The position numbers and the translations under genes are program-made. The notes under the pieces are model-generated. The model was not told the origin of the DNA. It did no database searches and was given only the letters and a program-made list of their open reading frames with translations. From assembly GCA_944321085.1 (NCBI GenBank), contig CALUJY010000013.1:1-64000 (forward strand): a stretch of DNA of 64,000 bases, given 5' to 3'. The stretch's first letter is position 1, and every line of letters begins with the position of its first letter. Source of the stretch: an uncultured Barnesiella sp. Its GTDB lineage: Bacteria; Bacteroidota; Bacteroidia; Bacteroidales; Barnesiellaceae_A. Positions 45,012-53,695 of this stretch are shown here, one piece after another.

Positions 45012-45083
45012 GCACTCATAGTTCAATGGATAGAATTTCGGATTCCGGTTCCGACGATTGGGGTTCGACTCCCCATGAGTGTA
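45012..45083 (+). tRNA. tRNA-Arg (anticodon CCG)
   Basis: The 72-nt gene has the acceptor stem GCACTCA with TGAGTGT (first pair G-U), D-arm TAGTTCAATGGATAGAA, anticodon stem-loop TCGGA-TTCCGGT-TCCGA giving CCG, and T-arm GGGGTTCGACTCCCC. CCA is not encoded. It reads CGG codons. Confidence 0.95.
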
Positions 45084-45088
45084 CGACG

Positions 45089-45118
45089 AAGCGATACGTG
45101 TGAGCGTGTCGCTTTTTT
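45089..45118 (+). terminator. Intrinsic terminator of tRNA-Arg(CCG)
   Basis: AAGCGA-T-ACG pairs with CGT-G-TCGCTT around TGTGAG, followed by six T residues. Confidence 0.88.
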
Positions 45119-45156
45119 GTTTTTTGTGTGGTGGGTATAATGGGGTGGGGCTTATC

Positions 45157-45211
45157 CCGGAATGTGATACGGGGCTGTGCCGGAATGTGATACGGGGCTG
45201 TGCCGGAATGT
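45157..45211. repeat. 23-bp direct repeats beside a terminator
   Basis: Two exact 23-bp copies (45157-45179 and 45180-45202) begin CCGGAATGTGATAC, and a third copy is kept only for its first 9 nt (45203-45211). The copies are fragments of the adjacent terminator arm, so this is a local duplication and not a CRISPR. Confidence 0.85.
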
Positions 45212-45233
45212 CGTGTTCCGATACAGCCCCGTA
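45191..45233 (-). terminator. Terminator of the first pectate lyase gene
   Basis: TACGGGGCTGT (45191-45201) pairs with ACAGCCCCGTA (45223-45233), with a 2x2 internal loop and an inner CGGAA/TTCCG stem. It lies 44 nt past the stop at 45277 on the minus strand. Confidence 0.65.
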
Positions 45234-45276
45234 GGGTTTTATGCCTGTTTTTACAGGGGGTTGCCGATAGATGCCA

Positions 45277-46989
45277 TCAGTAGCCCATGAGCTTGCGGGT
45301 GGTGCTGCCTTGGGCGGTGATTACTTGCAGGATGGCAGGGGTGTCGAGGTTGAACGTGAGGCTCTCTTTGCCGGTGGTGGCCGAGAGCAGGGCTCCTGTC
45401 ATGCTGTACAGGTAGGCGGTTGCTGTGCCGTCGAACCCGGCCACGTGGTAGCGGTTGCCGCTGCGTGAGATGCGCAGGGGGATGTCGCGTGTGGCGTCGA
45501 CCGATGCTTTTACGTAGGTGGGGTAGATTTCATTGATGCTCTCGCCGTCGCTTTGGCAGGCGCGTACGATGTGGTCGACAAGGCTGTGCAGATAGACTTC
45601 GAGGGCGGTGTATCCGGTGCCGTCGTGCCACAGTTGGTTGGCATCGGAGTCGTCATTGGGGTCGAGCCCGTTGGCCTCTTCCCATACGTCGGGTATGCCG
45701 TCGCCGTCGCTGTCGGTCTCGGGTGTGCCGGATGTGAGGACAGGCCAGCCGCCGACGTCGGATGTGGCGTCGATGATGCCTTTCAGGCCGCTCTTGGAGC
45801 CTTCGTAGGTGTAGCTTCCGTTGCGTATTTCATCGGCGATGCGGGTGTCTTGCGAGTCGCGCCGGTAGGATGCTCCGGCGTATGCCAGTACCTTCTCGTA
45901 GGCTACTTGTGCCGTGTGGGTGGTGACTGTGCCGGCATCGTATTCGACATCGGAGCGTATGCCTTGCGCCGGCAGCTCGGCGTTGCGTGTGTCGGGGTGT
46001 ATGCCGTTCCAGTTGTCGGCATTGGTGGCGGCGATGGCTTCGGCGGCTTCTTGTACGTTTTCGTAGGGTGCCGAGCCGTCGACATAGTTGCCGGCTACGT
46101 AGAATGTGCCCCATACGCCTTTCATCTGTTGGTTGGTACCGTCGTCGGCATTGGGGGCGAAGATGCGTGCCGCTATGGAGCGTTTGGTGGCGGGACCGGG
46201 TTTGTAGTAGTTGTTTACGAAGTTGTAGCTGCCGCCCTCTCCGGCGTAGGCGCTGTTGGTTTGTCCCCAGTTATAGAGGACGTTGTTGCGGAAATCGACT
46301 TTCTCCAAATCGGCCTGGTTGCTGTAACGGCTGCCGCACATGCGCGGGTTGCGGCTGTCGTGGTGGGCAAGGATGTTGTGGTGGAACGATGCGTTCTTGC
46401 CGCCCCAGATGCCGCCGTATCCGTGCGAGCCTTTTATGTGGATGCTCTCTTTGAGGCTTTCGGCGATGAAGCACCATTGGAGGGTGAAGTTGGTGTTGTC
46501 GTAGAATGAGGCACACTCGTCGGTGCTGAAACTCATGGAGCAGTGGTCGATGATGATGTTTTTGTGGTTTTGCCCCTCCATGGAGTCTTTCTCTTCTCCC
46601 GTGAGTTCACCCATCCGGCAGCGAATAAATCGGATTATCACGTTATCGGCATTGATTTTGAGCTGATGGTTTTTGAGGCATATTCCGTCGCCGGGGGCTG
46701 TTTGACCGGCAATGGTGATGTTGGGCGATTTTATTTCGAGGTCGCTTTTCAGCTCTATCGTGCCCGATACGTCGAATACCACGGTACGTGCTCCCGTTTT
46801 GAGTACAGCGTATCGCAGAGTTCCTCGTCCGCCGTCGTCTTCGAGGCTCGTTACGTGATATACCGTTCCGCCTCGTCCTCCTGTTGTGGTATAGCGGGCA
46901 TGTCCTTCTGCTCCGGGAAAGGCGGGAGTTTGAGCATGTAGGCCTGAGAGTAATGAGGCAGCAAATAGGATGACAATGATTCTTCTCAT
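45277..46989 (-). CDS. PL1-family pectate lyase with C-terminal sorting-like domain
   Basis: From the ATG at 46989 the protein is 570 aa with signal peptide MRRIIVILFAASLLSGLHAQ. The parallel beta-helix lyase domain (about 22-440) has FPGAEGHARYTTTGGRGG, IDHCSMSFSTDE and HHDSRNPRMCG. A Ca-binding-like segment DSDGDGIPDVWEEANGLDPN follows. The last 80 residues (YLYSMTGALL..., ending TRKLMGY) resemble a type A C-terminal domain of type IX secretion cargo, so it may be exported to the surface. It lies downstream of the ExuT-like gene, separated by a hairpin at 47005-47040. Confidence 0.9.
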   Translation of the reverse strand: MRRIIVILFAASLLSGLHAQTPAFPGAEGHARYTTTGGRGGTVYHVTSLEDDGGRGTLRYAVLKTGARTVVFDVSGTIELKSDLEIKSPNITIAGQTAPGDGICLKNHQLKINADNVIIRFIRCRMGELTGEEKDSMEGQNHKNIIIDHCSMSFSTDECASFYDNTNFTLQWCFIAESLKESIHIKGSHGYGGIWGGKNASFHHNILAHHDSRNPRMCGSRYSNQADLEKVDFRNNVLYNWGQTNSAYAGEGGSYNFVNNYYKPGPATKRSIAARIFAPNADDGTNQQMKGVWGTFYVAGNYVDGSAPYENVQEAAEAIAATNADNWNGIHPDTRNAELPAQGIRSDVEYDAGTVTTHTAQVAYEKVLAYAGASYRRDSQDTRIADEIRNGSYTYEGSKSGLKGIIDATSDVGGWPVLTSGTPETDSDGDGIPDVWEEANGLDPNDDSDANQLWHDGTGYTALEVYLHSLVDHIVRACQSDGESINEIYPTYVKASVDATRDIPLRISRSGNRYHVAGFDGTATAYLYSMTGALLSATTGKESLTFNLDTPAILQVITAQGSTTRKLMGY

Positions 46990-47004
46990 AATCTTTTTTT
47001 GCAA

Positions 47005-47040
47005 GCAAGCGGCACGGCTTGTTATTGCCGTACCGCTTGC
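47005..47040 (-). terminator. Hairpin between transporter and pectate lyase genes
   Basis: A 14-bp stem with one mismatch (47005-47018 with 47027-47040). It has no U-tract, so partial termination or an mRNA processing point between the two genes is more likely than a full stop. Confidence 0.5.
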
Positions 47041-47062
47041 ATTATGTTAGTAATAGGAATGG

Positions 47063-48505
47063 TTATTTTACAATGATGGGTTTGTATTTGGGTACAAGAG
47101 CCTTCATGATGCTCCATGCAAGCAGATAGGCTACTGCGCAAATGCAGAATACTATCATGTATGCGCCGGGCTTGCCTTCCATGCCTAAGAACGAGAATGC
47201 CGAACCCATCTTCTCGGCGTAGGTAAACAGCTCGCCTGCTCCCAAGTTGATGAGGAGCGAGCCTATACCGCCGGCCATGGCGCCTATACCTGTAATGGTA
47301 GCGATGGTAGATTTGGGGAACATGTCGCCGATGGTAGAGAAGAGGTTAGCGCTCCATGCTTGGTGTCCGGCTCCTGCCAAACCGATGATGATGGCGGGGA
47401 ACCATGCCGATGTTGCGCCTAAGGGTTGTGCGAAGAGGGCAAAGAGGGGGAAGAAGGCAAAGATGAGCATGGCGCGCATGCGGCCTGCGTAGGGTTCCAT
47501 GCCTTTTTTCTCGACAAAGAGCTTGGGTAGGTATCCACCGTAGATAGAGAGGACTGTGACGATGAGGTAGAGCACGAAGATGAGAGCCATACCCATAGAT
47601 GATGACGACTCGTAACCGAATTGGTCGGAGAAGTATGCAGGTGCCCAGAAGAGGTAGAACCACCATACACCATCGGTGAAGAATTTACCTACGACGAATG
47701 ACCATGTTTGTTTGTACTTGAAGCATTGCAGGAAAGGTATCGTTTTTTCTGCCTTTTTCGAGGTGGCTGCGTCGGCTTCTTTGTCGTCTTGGTTTATATA
47801 AGTGAGCTCGGCAGTGTTGACGTGTTTCGAGCGTTCGGGGCTGTCATAGAGGTATGCCCAGAAGAACATCCATACAAAGCCTATTGCACCGATGATGATG
47901 AATGCCATTTCCCAACCGAAATGTTTGGCAAGGATAGGAATGGTAAGCGGGGCTGCCAATGCGCCGACCGAAGCACCCGAGTTGAAAATAGATGTGGCAA
48001 AGGCGCGGTCTTTCTTGGGGAAGTATTCGGCTGTTACCTTGATAGCCGCAGGAAAGTTACCGGCTTCACCCAAAGCGAGTATGGCGCGGCATACGAGGAA
48101 TAGCCATACGCTCAGTGTCGCTATTGCTACTGCCATGGCACTACCGGCTTCTACGGCACGCAATGCAGCTACTGAGTCGAGACCCTCTACTTTCATGGTA
48201 ACCCAGCCGCATCCTGCATGCAAGCAAGCACCCAGCGACCAGATGAATATAGCCCAAATATAACCTTTCTTTATACCCATCCAATCTACGAACTTGCCGG
48301 CGAAGAGACATGCTACGGCGTAGAAAATAGAGAAGAAACCGGTAATCATACCGTAGTCGGCATCATTCCAGTGAAACTCGGGGGCAATAAAGTCTTTCCA
48401 TGTGAGTGACAGTACCTGTCTGTCTAAGTAATTGACCGTGGTGGCAAAAAAGAGCATCATGCACATAATCCACCTGAAATTGGTCATTTTTTGTCCATTA
48501 GTCAT
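47063..48505 (-). CDS. exuT: Hexuronate-type MFS transporter (ExuT-like)
   Basis: The 480-aa protein has about 12 membrane spans and the anion:cation symporter family marks: NYLDRQVLSL in span 1, FVDWMGIKKGY between spans 2 and 3, LALGEAGNFPAAIKVTAEYFP and FNSGASVGALAAP. Relatives import galacturonate or glucuronate across the inner membrane. Next to pectate lyases and GH105 it most likely carries galacturonate or its unsaturated product. A promoter lies at 48560-48591. Confidence 0.88.
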   Translation of the reverse strand: MTNGQKMTNFRWIMCMMLFFATTVNYLDRQVLSLTWKDFIAPEFHWNDADYGMITGFFSIFYAVACLFAGKFVDWMGIKKGYIWAIFIWSLGACLHAGCGWVTMKVEGLDSVAALRAVEAGSAMAVAIATLSVWLFLVCRAILALGEAGNFPAAIKVTAEYFPKKDRAFATSIFNSGASVGALAAPLTIPILAKHFGWEMAFIIIGAIGFVWMFFWAYLYDSPERSKHVNTAELTYINQDDKEADAATSKKAEKTIPFLQCFKYKQTWSFVVGKFFTDGVWWFYLFWAPAYFSDQFGYESSSSMGMALIFVLYLIVTVLSIYGGYLPKLFVEKKGMEPYAGRMRAMLIFAFFPLFALFAQPLGATSAWFPAIIIGLAGAGHQAWSANLFSTIGDMFPKSTIATITGIGAMAGGIGSLLINLGAGELFTYAEKMGSAFSFLGMEGKPGAYMIVFCICAVAYLLAWSIMKALVPKYKPIIVK

Positions 48506-48559
48506 GATAGAAGATTTAATATGTTTGTTTTGTTTTTATTCCTTTTTACTAAGGCACGG

Positions 48560-48591
48560 CAAAAATAATAACTATAATTTGATTATACAAG
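48560..48591 (-). promoter_or_regulatory. Promoter of the exuT-pectate lyase unit
   Basis: TATTTTTG on the minus strand (48560-48567), with CTTG (48588-48591) 20 bp away. The divergent GH105 gene has its own -7 box TACTTTTG at 48635-48642, so both arms of the pectin locus start from this 210-bp region. Confidence 0.55.
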
Positions 48592-48719
48592 TAAAAAGAG
48601 TAGTTGGGATGGTGTTTCTTCTGATTAATTTATATACTTTTGCATGCGCATTCGTCCCTTTTTTGGGGGTATGCCCTATTGTAACGAGAGAGATACTTAA
48701 ATTATTAATACCATTTTCT

Positions 48720-49937
48720 ATGAGACAACTATCACAAATCGCTGTTTCTTTTCTGACAGCATCCTTGTTTTTATCGTGTCCTGCTGTTCTTACGGCACAG
48801 ACTGATGCATCGGAGTCGTGGGCTGTGCGTATGGTAGAAAGCGAAATGGCGCGTAACCCCGAGGCTTGGCAGCTCGATTTTCAGCCTAAGCTGAAATGGG
48901 ATTACTGCCATGGCTTGGAGCTGCGGGCTTTCCTTTATGTTGCCGAAAAGTATGACCGTGCAGACATTCGCGATTACGCTGTGTCGTATGCCGATACGAT
49001 GGTGAATGCCGACGGTACGATAAAGAAATATAAATTGACCGACTATTCGCTTGACCGTGTCAACTCGGGCAAGTATCTGTTCGACGTTTACGACCTTACC
49101 AGTGAAGAGCGATATAAAAAGGCTCTCGATTTGCTGCGCAGCCAATTCGAGAACCAACCGCGCAACGACGACGGCGGTTTCTGGCATAAGAAGGTATATC
49201 CTCACCAAGTATGGCTCGACGGTATCTATATGGGGTCGCCTTTCCTTGCCGAGTATGCCTATCGTTACGAAAACGACCCGCAGCGTTCGACCGACTATGC
49301 CGATGTGATACGTCAAATCGTGATGGCTGCCAATCATACGTACGACTATGAGTCGCGCCTCTATAAACATGCTTGCGACGTGAGCCGCCAAATGTTTTGG
49401 TGTGACCCTGTGACCGGACAATCGAAACATTGTTGGGGACGTGCGTTGGGATGGTATGCCATGGCTATTGTGGATAATCTCGACTATATTCCTGCCGATT
49501 TCGAGGGACGGGAGCAGGTGGTGGATATTTTGCTCCATATTGCCTCGCAGCTCGAACGCTATGCCGACCCTGAAACGGGTTTGTGGTATCAGGTGATGGA
49601 CCGCAGCGGCGAGCCCGGCAACTACCTCGAATCGTCGGCTTCGTGTATGTTTGCTTATGCTTTGTATAAGGGCGTGCGTCTCGGTGTGCTGCCCGAGAAG
49701 TATCTTGCCGTTGCCGATAAGGCATGGCAGGGCATCCTCGACCGTTTTATCAAGGTCGATGACAAAGGACTTGTGCATATTACCGAGGTTTGCGCCGTGG
49801 CCGGATTGGGCGGTAAGGAGAAACGCTCGGGCGACTACGACTATTACATCCATGAAATGAAACGCGACAACGATGCCAAAGCCGTAGGGCCTTTTATTCT
49901 GACGGCTCTCGAAGTGGAGCGTTTGCAAGGGAAATAA
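48720..49937 (+). CDS. GH105 unsaturated rhamnogalacturonyl/galacturonyl hydrolase
   Basis: From the ATG at 48720 the protein is 405 aa, starting MRQLSQIAVSFLTASLFLSC, a signal peptide that may end in a lipobox-like LSC. The open frame upstream to 48432 is non-family. The (alpha/alpha)6-barrel family is recognised from KWDYCHGLELRAFL, WLDGIYMGSPFLAEYA (with the probable catalytic Asp), HCWGRALGWYAMA and YLESSASCMFAYAL. It removes the 4,5-unsaturated uronic acid that pectate lyases leave at the non-reducing end. It starts a plus-strand unit with the PL1/CE8 genes. Confidence 0.92.
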   Translation: MRQLSQIAVSFLTASLFLSCPAVLTAQTDASESWAVRMVESEMARNPEAWQLDFQPKLKWDYCHGLELRAFLYVAEKYDRADIRDYAVSYADTMVNADGTIKKYKLTDYSLDRVNSGKYLFDVYDLTSEERYKKALDLLRSQFENQPRNDDGGFWHKKVYPHQVWLDGIYMGSPFLAEYAYRYENDPQRSTDYADVIRQIVMAANHTYDYESRLYKHACDVSRQMFWCDPVTGQSKHCWGRALGWYAMAIVDNLDYIPADFEGREQVVDILLHIASQLERYADPETGLWYQVMDRSGEPGNYLESSASCMFAYALYKGVRLGVLPEKYLAVADKAWQGILDRFIKVDDKGLVHITEVCAVAGLGGKEKRSGDYDYYIHEMKRDNDAKAVGPFILTALEVERLQGK

Positions 49938-49985
49938 TCGTGCGATTTCATCATATTACAGCCATAGAACATTAAACCTATCATC

Positions 49986-51431
49986 ATGAAAAGAAACTTT
50001 ATAATTCTGTTTTGCGCTCTTTTTGCGTTTATAGGCGCATGGGCGCAGGAGACACCTGCAACCGAGGTGCCTGCTTTCCCCGGTGCCGAAGGATATGGCA
50101 AATATACCGTAGGAGGCCGTGGCGGCAAAGTATATGTAGTGACAACACTCGAAGATTATGATAAGGGCGAGACGCCGATAGAGGGTTCGTTCCGTCGTGC
50201 CGTAGAGAAACGGGGCGCACGTACCATCGTTTTTGCCGTGGCCGGCAATATCATGCTGAAACGTATGCTCGATATTACCAAAGACAGTGTCACCATCGCG
50301 GGGCAAACGGCTCCGGCTCCGGGCATCTGCGTGTGCGGCCATCCTGTGCGCATCAAGGCAAGCAACGTTATTATTCGTTATATGCGTTTCCGTATGGGCG
50401 ACATCAACAAGGAGGAGAACGATGCTCTGTCGAGTACGGCTTCTACTAAAAAGGGTATTTTCAATAATATCATCATCGACCACTGCTCTATCAGTTGGAG
50501 TACCGACGAGTGTGCCTCGTTCTACGGGAATGAGAATCTCACCTTCCAATGGAATATCGTGTCGGAGAGTCTGCGTCAAAGTGTCCATGTGAAAGGCTCG
50601 CATGGATACGGCGGTATATGGGGTGGTAAGGGTGCTTCTTACCATCATAATCTGCTTGCGCACCACGACAGCCGCAATCCCCGTTTCGACCACCCGGGCG
50701 TAACCGATATTGCGGGTGTGATAGACTTTCGCAACAATGTGATTTATAATTGGGGTGCCAACAGCTCGTATGGCGGTCAATGCCGTACCATCAATATTGT
50801 CAATAACTACTACAAACCGGGTCCTGCTACGACCAAGAGCAAGCGCAACCGCATCTTTGCTCCCGAGCTTCGCATCAAAGATAAGGTGTATGGCTATGGT
50901 GAGTATTATGTAAACGGCAACTTTATGGTTGGCGATAAGAAGTGTACCCAAAACAACTGGGCTCGCGGCGTGCAACTGAGCAAGAAAACCGACGACCCGT
51001 TGGTATTCAGCTACGACACGATACGTCTGAAAGAGCAGTTGCCGTATGCCGGGCTGCCGTACACTTCGGCTGAGGATGCTTACGAGCAAGTGCTTCTCAA
51101 TGCCGGTGCTTCACTCTATCGCGACCCCATAGATACGCGTATCGTAGAGGAGGTGCGTGAGGGTAAGGCTACGTATGGCAACAATGGGCTTATCGATACG
51201 CAGGAGCAGGTGGGCGGTTTCCCCGACATGACACAAACGGGTGTAACACCTGTTGATAGCGATGGCGACGGAATGCCTGACGAGTGGGAGACGGCCAATG
51301 GCTTGAACCCGAACAAAAAGAATGATGCCAATCAATATACGCTCTCGAAAGAGTATACCAACATAGAGATGTATATCAACTCACTCGTTCCCGCCGAGGC
51401 GATGCAGATTGTGCCCGATAAAAAAAAATAA
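49986..51431 (+). CDS. PL1-family pectate lyase, upstream half of a possible PL1-CE8 fusion
   Basis: The 481-aa protein has signal peptide MKRNFIILFCALFAFIGAWA. The beta-helix domain (FPGAEGYGKYTVGGRGG, IDHCSISWSTDECASFYG, HHDSRNPRFDH) is intact, followed by a DSDGDGMPDEWETANGLNPN Ca-binding-like segment. The frame ends DKKK-stop in a run of nine A residues (51420-51428). Reading one base back in that run joins it directly to the CE8 reading frame. Unlike the 45277-46989 lyase it has no C-terminal sorting-like domain of its own. It is 48 bp downstream of GH105, in the same operon. Confidence 0.92.
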   Translation: MKRNFIILFCALFAFIGAWAQETPATEVPAFPGAEGYGKYTVGGRGGKVYVVTTLEDYDKGETPIEGSFRRAVEKRGARTIVFAVAGNIMLKRMLDITKDSVTIAGQTAPAPGICVCGHPVRIKASNVIIRYMRFRMGDINKEENDALSSTASTKKGIFNNIIIDHCSISWSTDECASFYGNENLTFQWNIVSESLRQSVHVKGSHGYGGIWGGKGASYHHNLLAHHDSRNPRFDHPGVTDIAGVIDFRNNVIYNWGANSSYGGQCRTINIVNNYYKPGPATTKSKRNRIFAPELRIKDKVYGYGEYYVNGNFMVGDKKCTQNNWARGVQLSKKTDDPLVFSYDTIRLKEQLPYAGLPYTSAEDAYEQVLLNAGASLYRDPIDTRIVEEVREGKATYGNNGLIDTQEQVGGFPDMTQTGVTPVDSDGDGMPDEWETANGLNPNKKNDANQYTLSKEYTNIEMYINSLVPAEAMQIVPDKKK

Positions 51432-51456
51432 TCACCGTATCCCTTGACGGGAAGGG
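51420..51456 (+). promoter_or_regulatory. A9 slippage site with downstream stem-loop
   Basis: Nine A residues (51420-51428) span the last codons of the lyase. A 5-bp stem CCCTT/AAGGG with a 6-nt loop (51441-51456) lies 12 nt further on, and flanking ATCA/TGAT can extend it. A -1 shift here would fuse the lyase to CE8. This could be ribosomal or polymerase slippage, a real mutation, or a sequencing error. Confidence 0.5.
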
Positions 51457-52297
51457 TGATTACACAACGTTTTACGATGCCTTTGAGCATATACGCGCGT
51501 TTATGGATTATACCGTGACGGTGCGTGTGCTCAAAGGCATCTATCGTGAAAAGGTGCTTGTACCGGCGTGGCTTACTCATGTAGAGATTGTGGGCGAAGA
51601 CCCTGACAGTACCGTTATTACGTGGGACGACTATGCCGCCAAAGACAACATGACGACTTTCCGTACCTACACCATGCGTATCGACGGTAACGACATCACG
51701 CTGCGCAACCTGACGATTGCCAATACGGCTGGACGGGTAGGACAGGCCGTTGCATTGCATACCGAGGGCGACCGCATACGTATTGTGAATTGCCGTTTGC
51801 TGGGTAACCAAGATACTTTCTATACCGGGGGTGAAGGCCGGCGGTTGTATGTGGAGGATAGCTATATAGAGGGAACGACCGATTATATCTTCGGTGCGGC
51901 TACCGTGTGGTTTGAGCGTTGCACGTTGCATAGCTTGTCGAATTCGTATATTACGGCAGCTTCTACTCCGGCCGCAATTCCTTATGGCTATGTGTTTAAC
52001 CGTTGTTCTCTGACGGCATCCCAAGGGGTGACAAAAGTTTATTTGGGGCGTCCGTGGCGACCGTATGCCTCGACTTACTTTTTGCATTGTACAATGGGGC
52101 GGCACATCCGACCCCAAGGCTGGCATAATTGGCGCGACCCTGCCAACGAAAAGACAGCCCGGTATGGAGAATACGCTACCGAGGGCTGTTCTACCGACGG
52201 CCGTGTATCGTGGGCGCGGCAACTTTCGCCTGCCGAAGCCGAGCAATTCACGCCTTCGGCGATATTTGCCTACGGGGTGTCGTGGGTGATTGAATAG
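51422..52297 (+). CDS. CE8 pectin methylesterase, -1 frame relative to the PL1 gene
   Basis: The frame encodes a complete CE8 domain: the canonical N-terminus ITVSLDGKGDYTTFYDAF, GNQDTFYTG, GTTDYIFGAATVWFERC with the catalytic Asp, and YLGRPWRPYASTYF. It would demethylesterify homogalacturonan to make it a substrate for the lyase. The frame opens at 51422 and has no ATG, GTG or TTG before the ATG at 51503. That ATG lacks a visible ribosome-binding site and would cut off the first 27 codons, including the first core strand. It has no signal peptide. It is therefore best explained as the second half of a PL1-CE8 protein. All key residues are present. Confidence 0.8.
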   Translation, partial: KKIITVSLDGKGDYTTFYDAFEHIRAFMDYTVTVRVLKGIYREKVLVPAWLTHVEIVGEDPDSTVITWDDYAAKDNMTTFRTYTMRIDGNDITLRNLTIANTAGRVGQAVALHTEGDRIRIVNCRLLGNQDTFYTGGEGRRLYVEDSYIEGTTDYIFGAATVWFERCTLHSLSNSYITAASTPAAIPYGYVFNRCSLTASQGVTKVYLGRPWRPYASTYFLHCTMGRHIRPQGWHNWRDPANEKTARYGEYATEGCSTDGRVSWARQLSPAEAEQFTPSAIFAYGVSWVIE

Positions 52298-52348
52298 AGG
52301 TGTGGCGGATAGCGGCTGCACGTGAAGACCGGCGGGGTGCAAAAACGA

Positions 52349-52390
52349 TGCGAGGCTGGGACAAGATGTGAAATCTGTTGCAGCCTCGCA
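52349..52390. terminator. Bidirectional terminator
   Basis: TGCGAGGCTG (52349-52358) pairs with CAGCCTCGCA (52381-52390), with further pairing inside, between the convergent CE8 and MBL genes. Confidence 0.75.
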
Positions 52391-52414
52391 GTGGGTTGTG
52401 CTGTATGAGAGTAA

Positions 52415-53056
52415 TTATCTCAGGAAGATGTTGTGTTGCAGTTCGTCGCCGATGGTGGTTTCCGGGCCATGACCGGGATATACTACCGTATCGGGCGGTA
52501 AGGAGCATATACCTTTGTGCAAGGAGTTGATGAGTTGCTCGTAATCGCCTCCGATAAAATCGGTGCGGCCTATGCTGCCGCAGAAGAGGGCATCGCCGCA
52601 GCATACGAATCCCGACTCGGGCGCATAGAAGGCAATACCGCCGGGAGAGTGCCCCGCAGCATCTATGACTTGCAACGGTTCGTCACCGATATAGAGGGTG
52701 TCGCCGTCGGCAAGGTATTTGGTTATGGGGACGATGTCGGCGGGAGCCGGCGTGTCGAAGGCAATGGCTTGTTGTTTCATCATATCCAACAACGGCTTTT
52801 CGGCGGCATTGGCTTCGACCTCGACTTTGTAGGTATGTGCCACAAACGGTACGCCGTAGTAGTGGTCTATGTGCAGGTGAGTGAGCAACAAGTGTTTCAC
52901 CGACAGACGATTGTCGGAGATAAAGCGGTCGAGCGTTTCCTGCTCGTCGCCGGTGAGGCAACCCGGGTCGATGATGGCGCATTGCAGGCTCTTTTTGTCC
53001 CACAGTACGTAGGTGAGTTCCTGAAACGGGTTGAATGTAAACCGAGTTATTTCCAT
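52415..53056 (-). CDS. MBL-fold metallo-hydrolase (glyoxalase II-like)
   Basis: The 213-aa protein has the metallo-beta-lactamase zinc motif HLHIDH (60-65), then GHSPGGIAFY, GDALFCGSIGRTDF and YPGHGPETT, as in the small YcbL/GloB-like hydrolases. It probably hydrolyses a thioester such as S-lactoylglutathione-type compounds or a related ester. It starts 15 bp downstream of rsmG. Confidence 0.92.
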   Translation of the reverse strand: MEITRFTFNPFQELTYVLWDKKSLQCAIIDPGCLTGDEQETLDRFISDNRLSVKHLLLTHLHIDHYYGVPFVAHTYKVEVEANAAEKPLLDMMKQQAIAFDTPAPADIVPITKYLADGDTLYIGDEPLQVIDAAGHSPGGIAFYAPESGFVCCGDALFCGSIGRTDFIGGDYEQLINSLHKGICSLPPDTVVYPGHGPETTIGDELQHNIFLR

Positions 53057-53071
53057 CTTATTGTGTTTCGA

Positions 53072-53695
53072 TTATATCTGTACGTAGACTACTTTCTTGG
53101 TCGCGAAGAAGGGCTCGGTGAAGTATTTTTTCAGTTCTACTTCTATGCCCCGTTTTTGCAGACGTTGCATTTCGTGTTGCAAGTCGCCGCCTTTCAGGTA
53201 TAACAATCCATTGGGCAAGGCATTGCGGTGTGTGCCGGATATGTTTTTCCGAACCAATTTGATGATGTCTTGCAGAGGCATTACGCCGCGGCTTACAGCA
53301 AAATCGTATTTCATCTTCTCTTCTTCGATGCTGCATTGCCGTAAGGAGACGTTGTCGAGCCCTATGGCTTTGGCTATCTCGGTAGCTACCATGATTTTTT
53401 TCCCGGTGCGGTCTATCAGGTGGAAGTGGCATTGCGGGAACATGATGGCAAGCGGTATGCCGGGAAATCCGCCGCCCGTGCCTACGTCTATGACCGATGT
53501 GCCGTCGACAAATCGCAGTGCGCATGTTATACCCAGCGAGTGGAGGATGTGGTGCTCGTATAGGTTGTCGATGTCTTTGCGCGAGATGATGTTTATCTTG
53601 GCATTCCACTCGGGATAGAGAGAGCCCAAGGCAGTGTACTGTTCTTTCTGTTTGTCGGTGAGGTTCGGAAAATATTTTTCGATGAGTTCTATCAT
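53072..53695 (-). CDS. rsmG: 16S rRNA (guanine-527-N7)-methyltransferase
   Basis: The 207-aa RsmG (GidB) has the SAM loop VDVGTGGGFPGIPLA and the family segments INIISRKD, HILHSLG and VSRGVMPLQD. It methylates G527 of 16S rRNA. Loss gives low-level streptomycin resistance in other bacteria. Its ATG overlaps the stop of the upstream DUF3298-like lipoprotein gene (ATGA), and the MBL gene follows. Confidence 0.97.
   Translation of the reverse strand: MIELIEKYFPNLTDKQKEQYTALGSLYPEWNAKINIISRKDIDNLYEHHILHSLGITCALRFVDGTSVIDVGTGGGFPGIPLAIMFPQCHFHLIDRTGKKIMVATEIAKAIGLDNVSLRQCSIEEEKMKYDFAVSRGVMPLQDIIKLVRKNISGTHRNALPNGLLYLKGGDLQHEMQRLQKRGIEVELKKYFTEPFFATKKVVYVQI

Noticed and set aside
45157..45211. Short direct repeats as a mini-CRISPR
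   Set aside because: The copies abut without spacers and are parts of a terminator hairpin.
48771..51089. Long minus-strand open frames opposite GH105 and the second PL1 gene
   Set aside because: Both are shadows of strongly conserved plus-strand enzymes, with no start signals or recognisable motifs.
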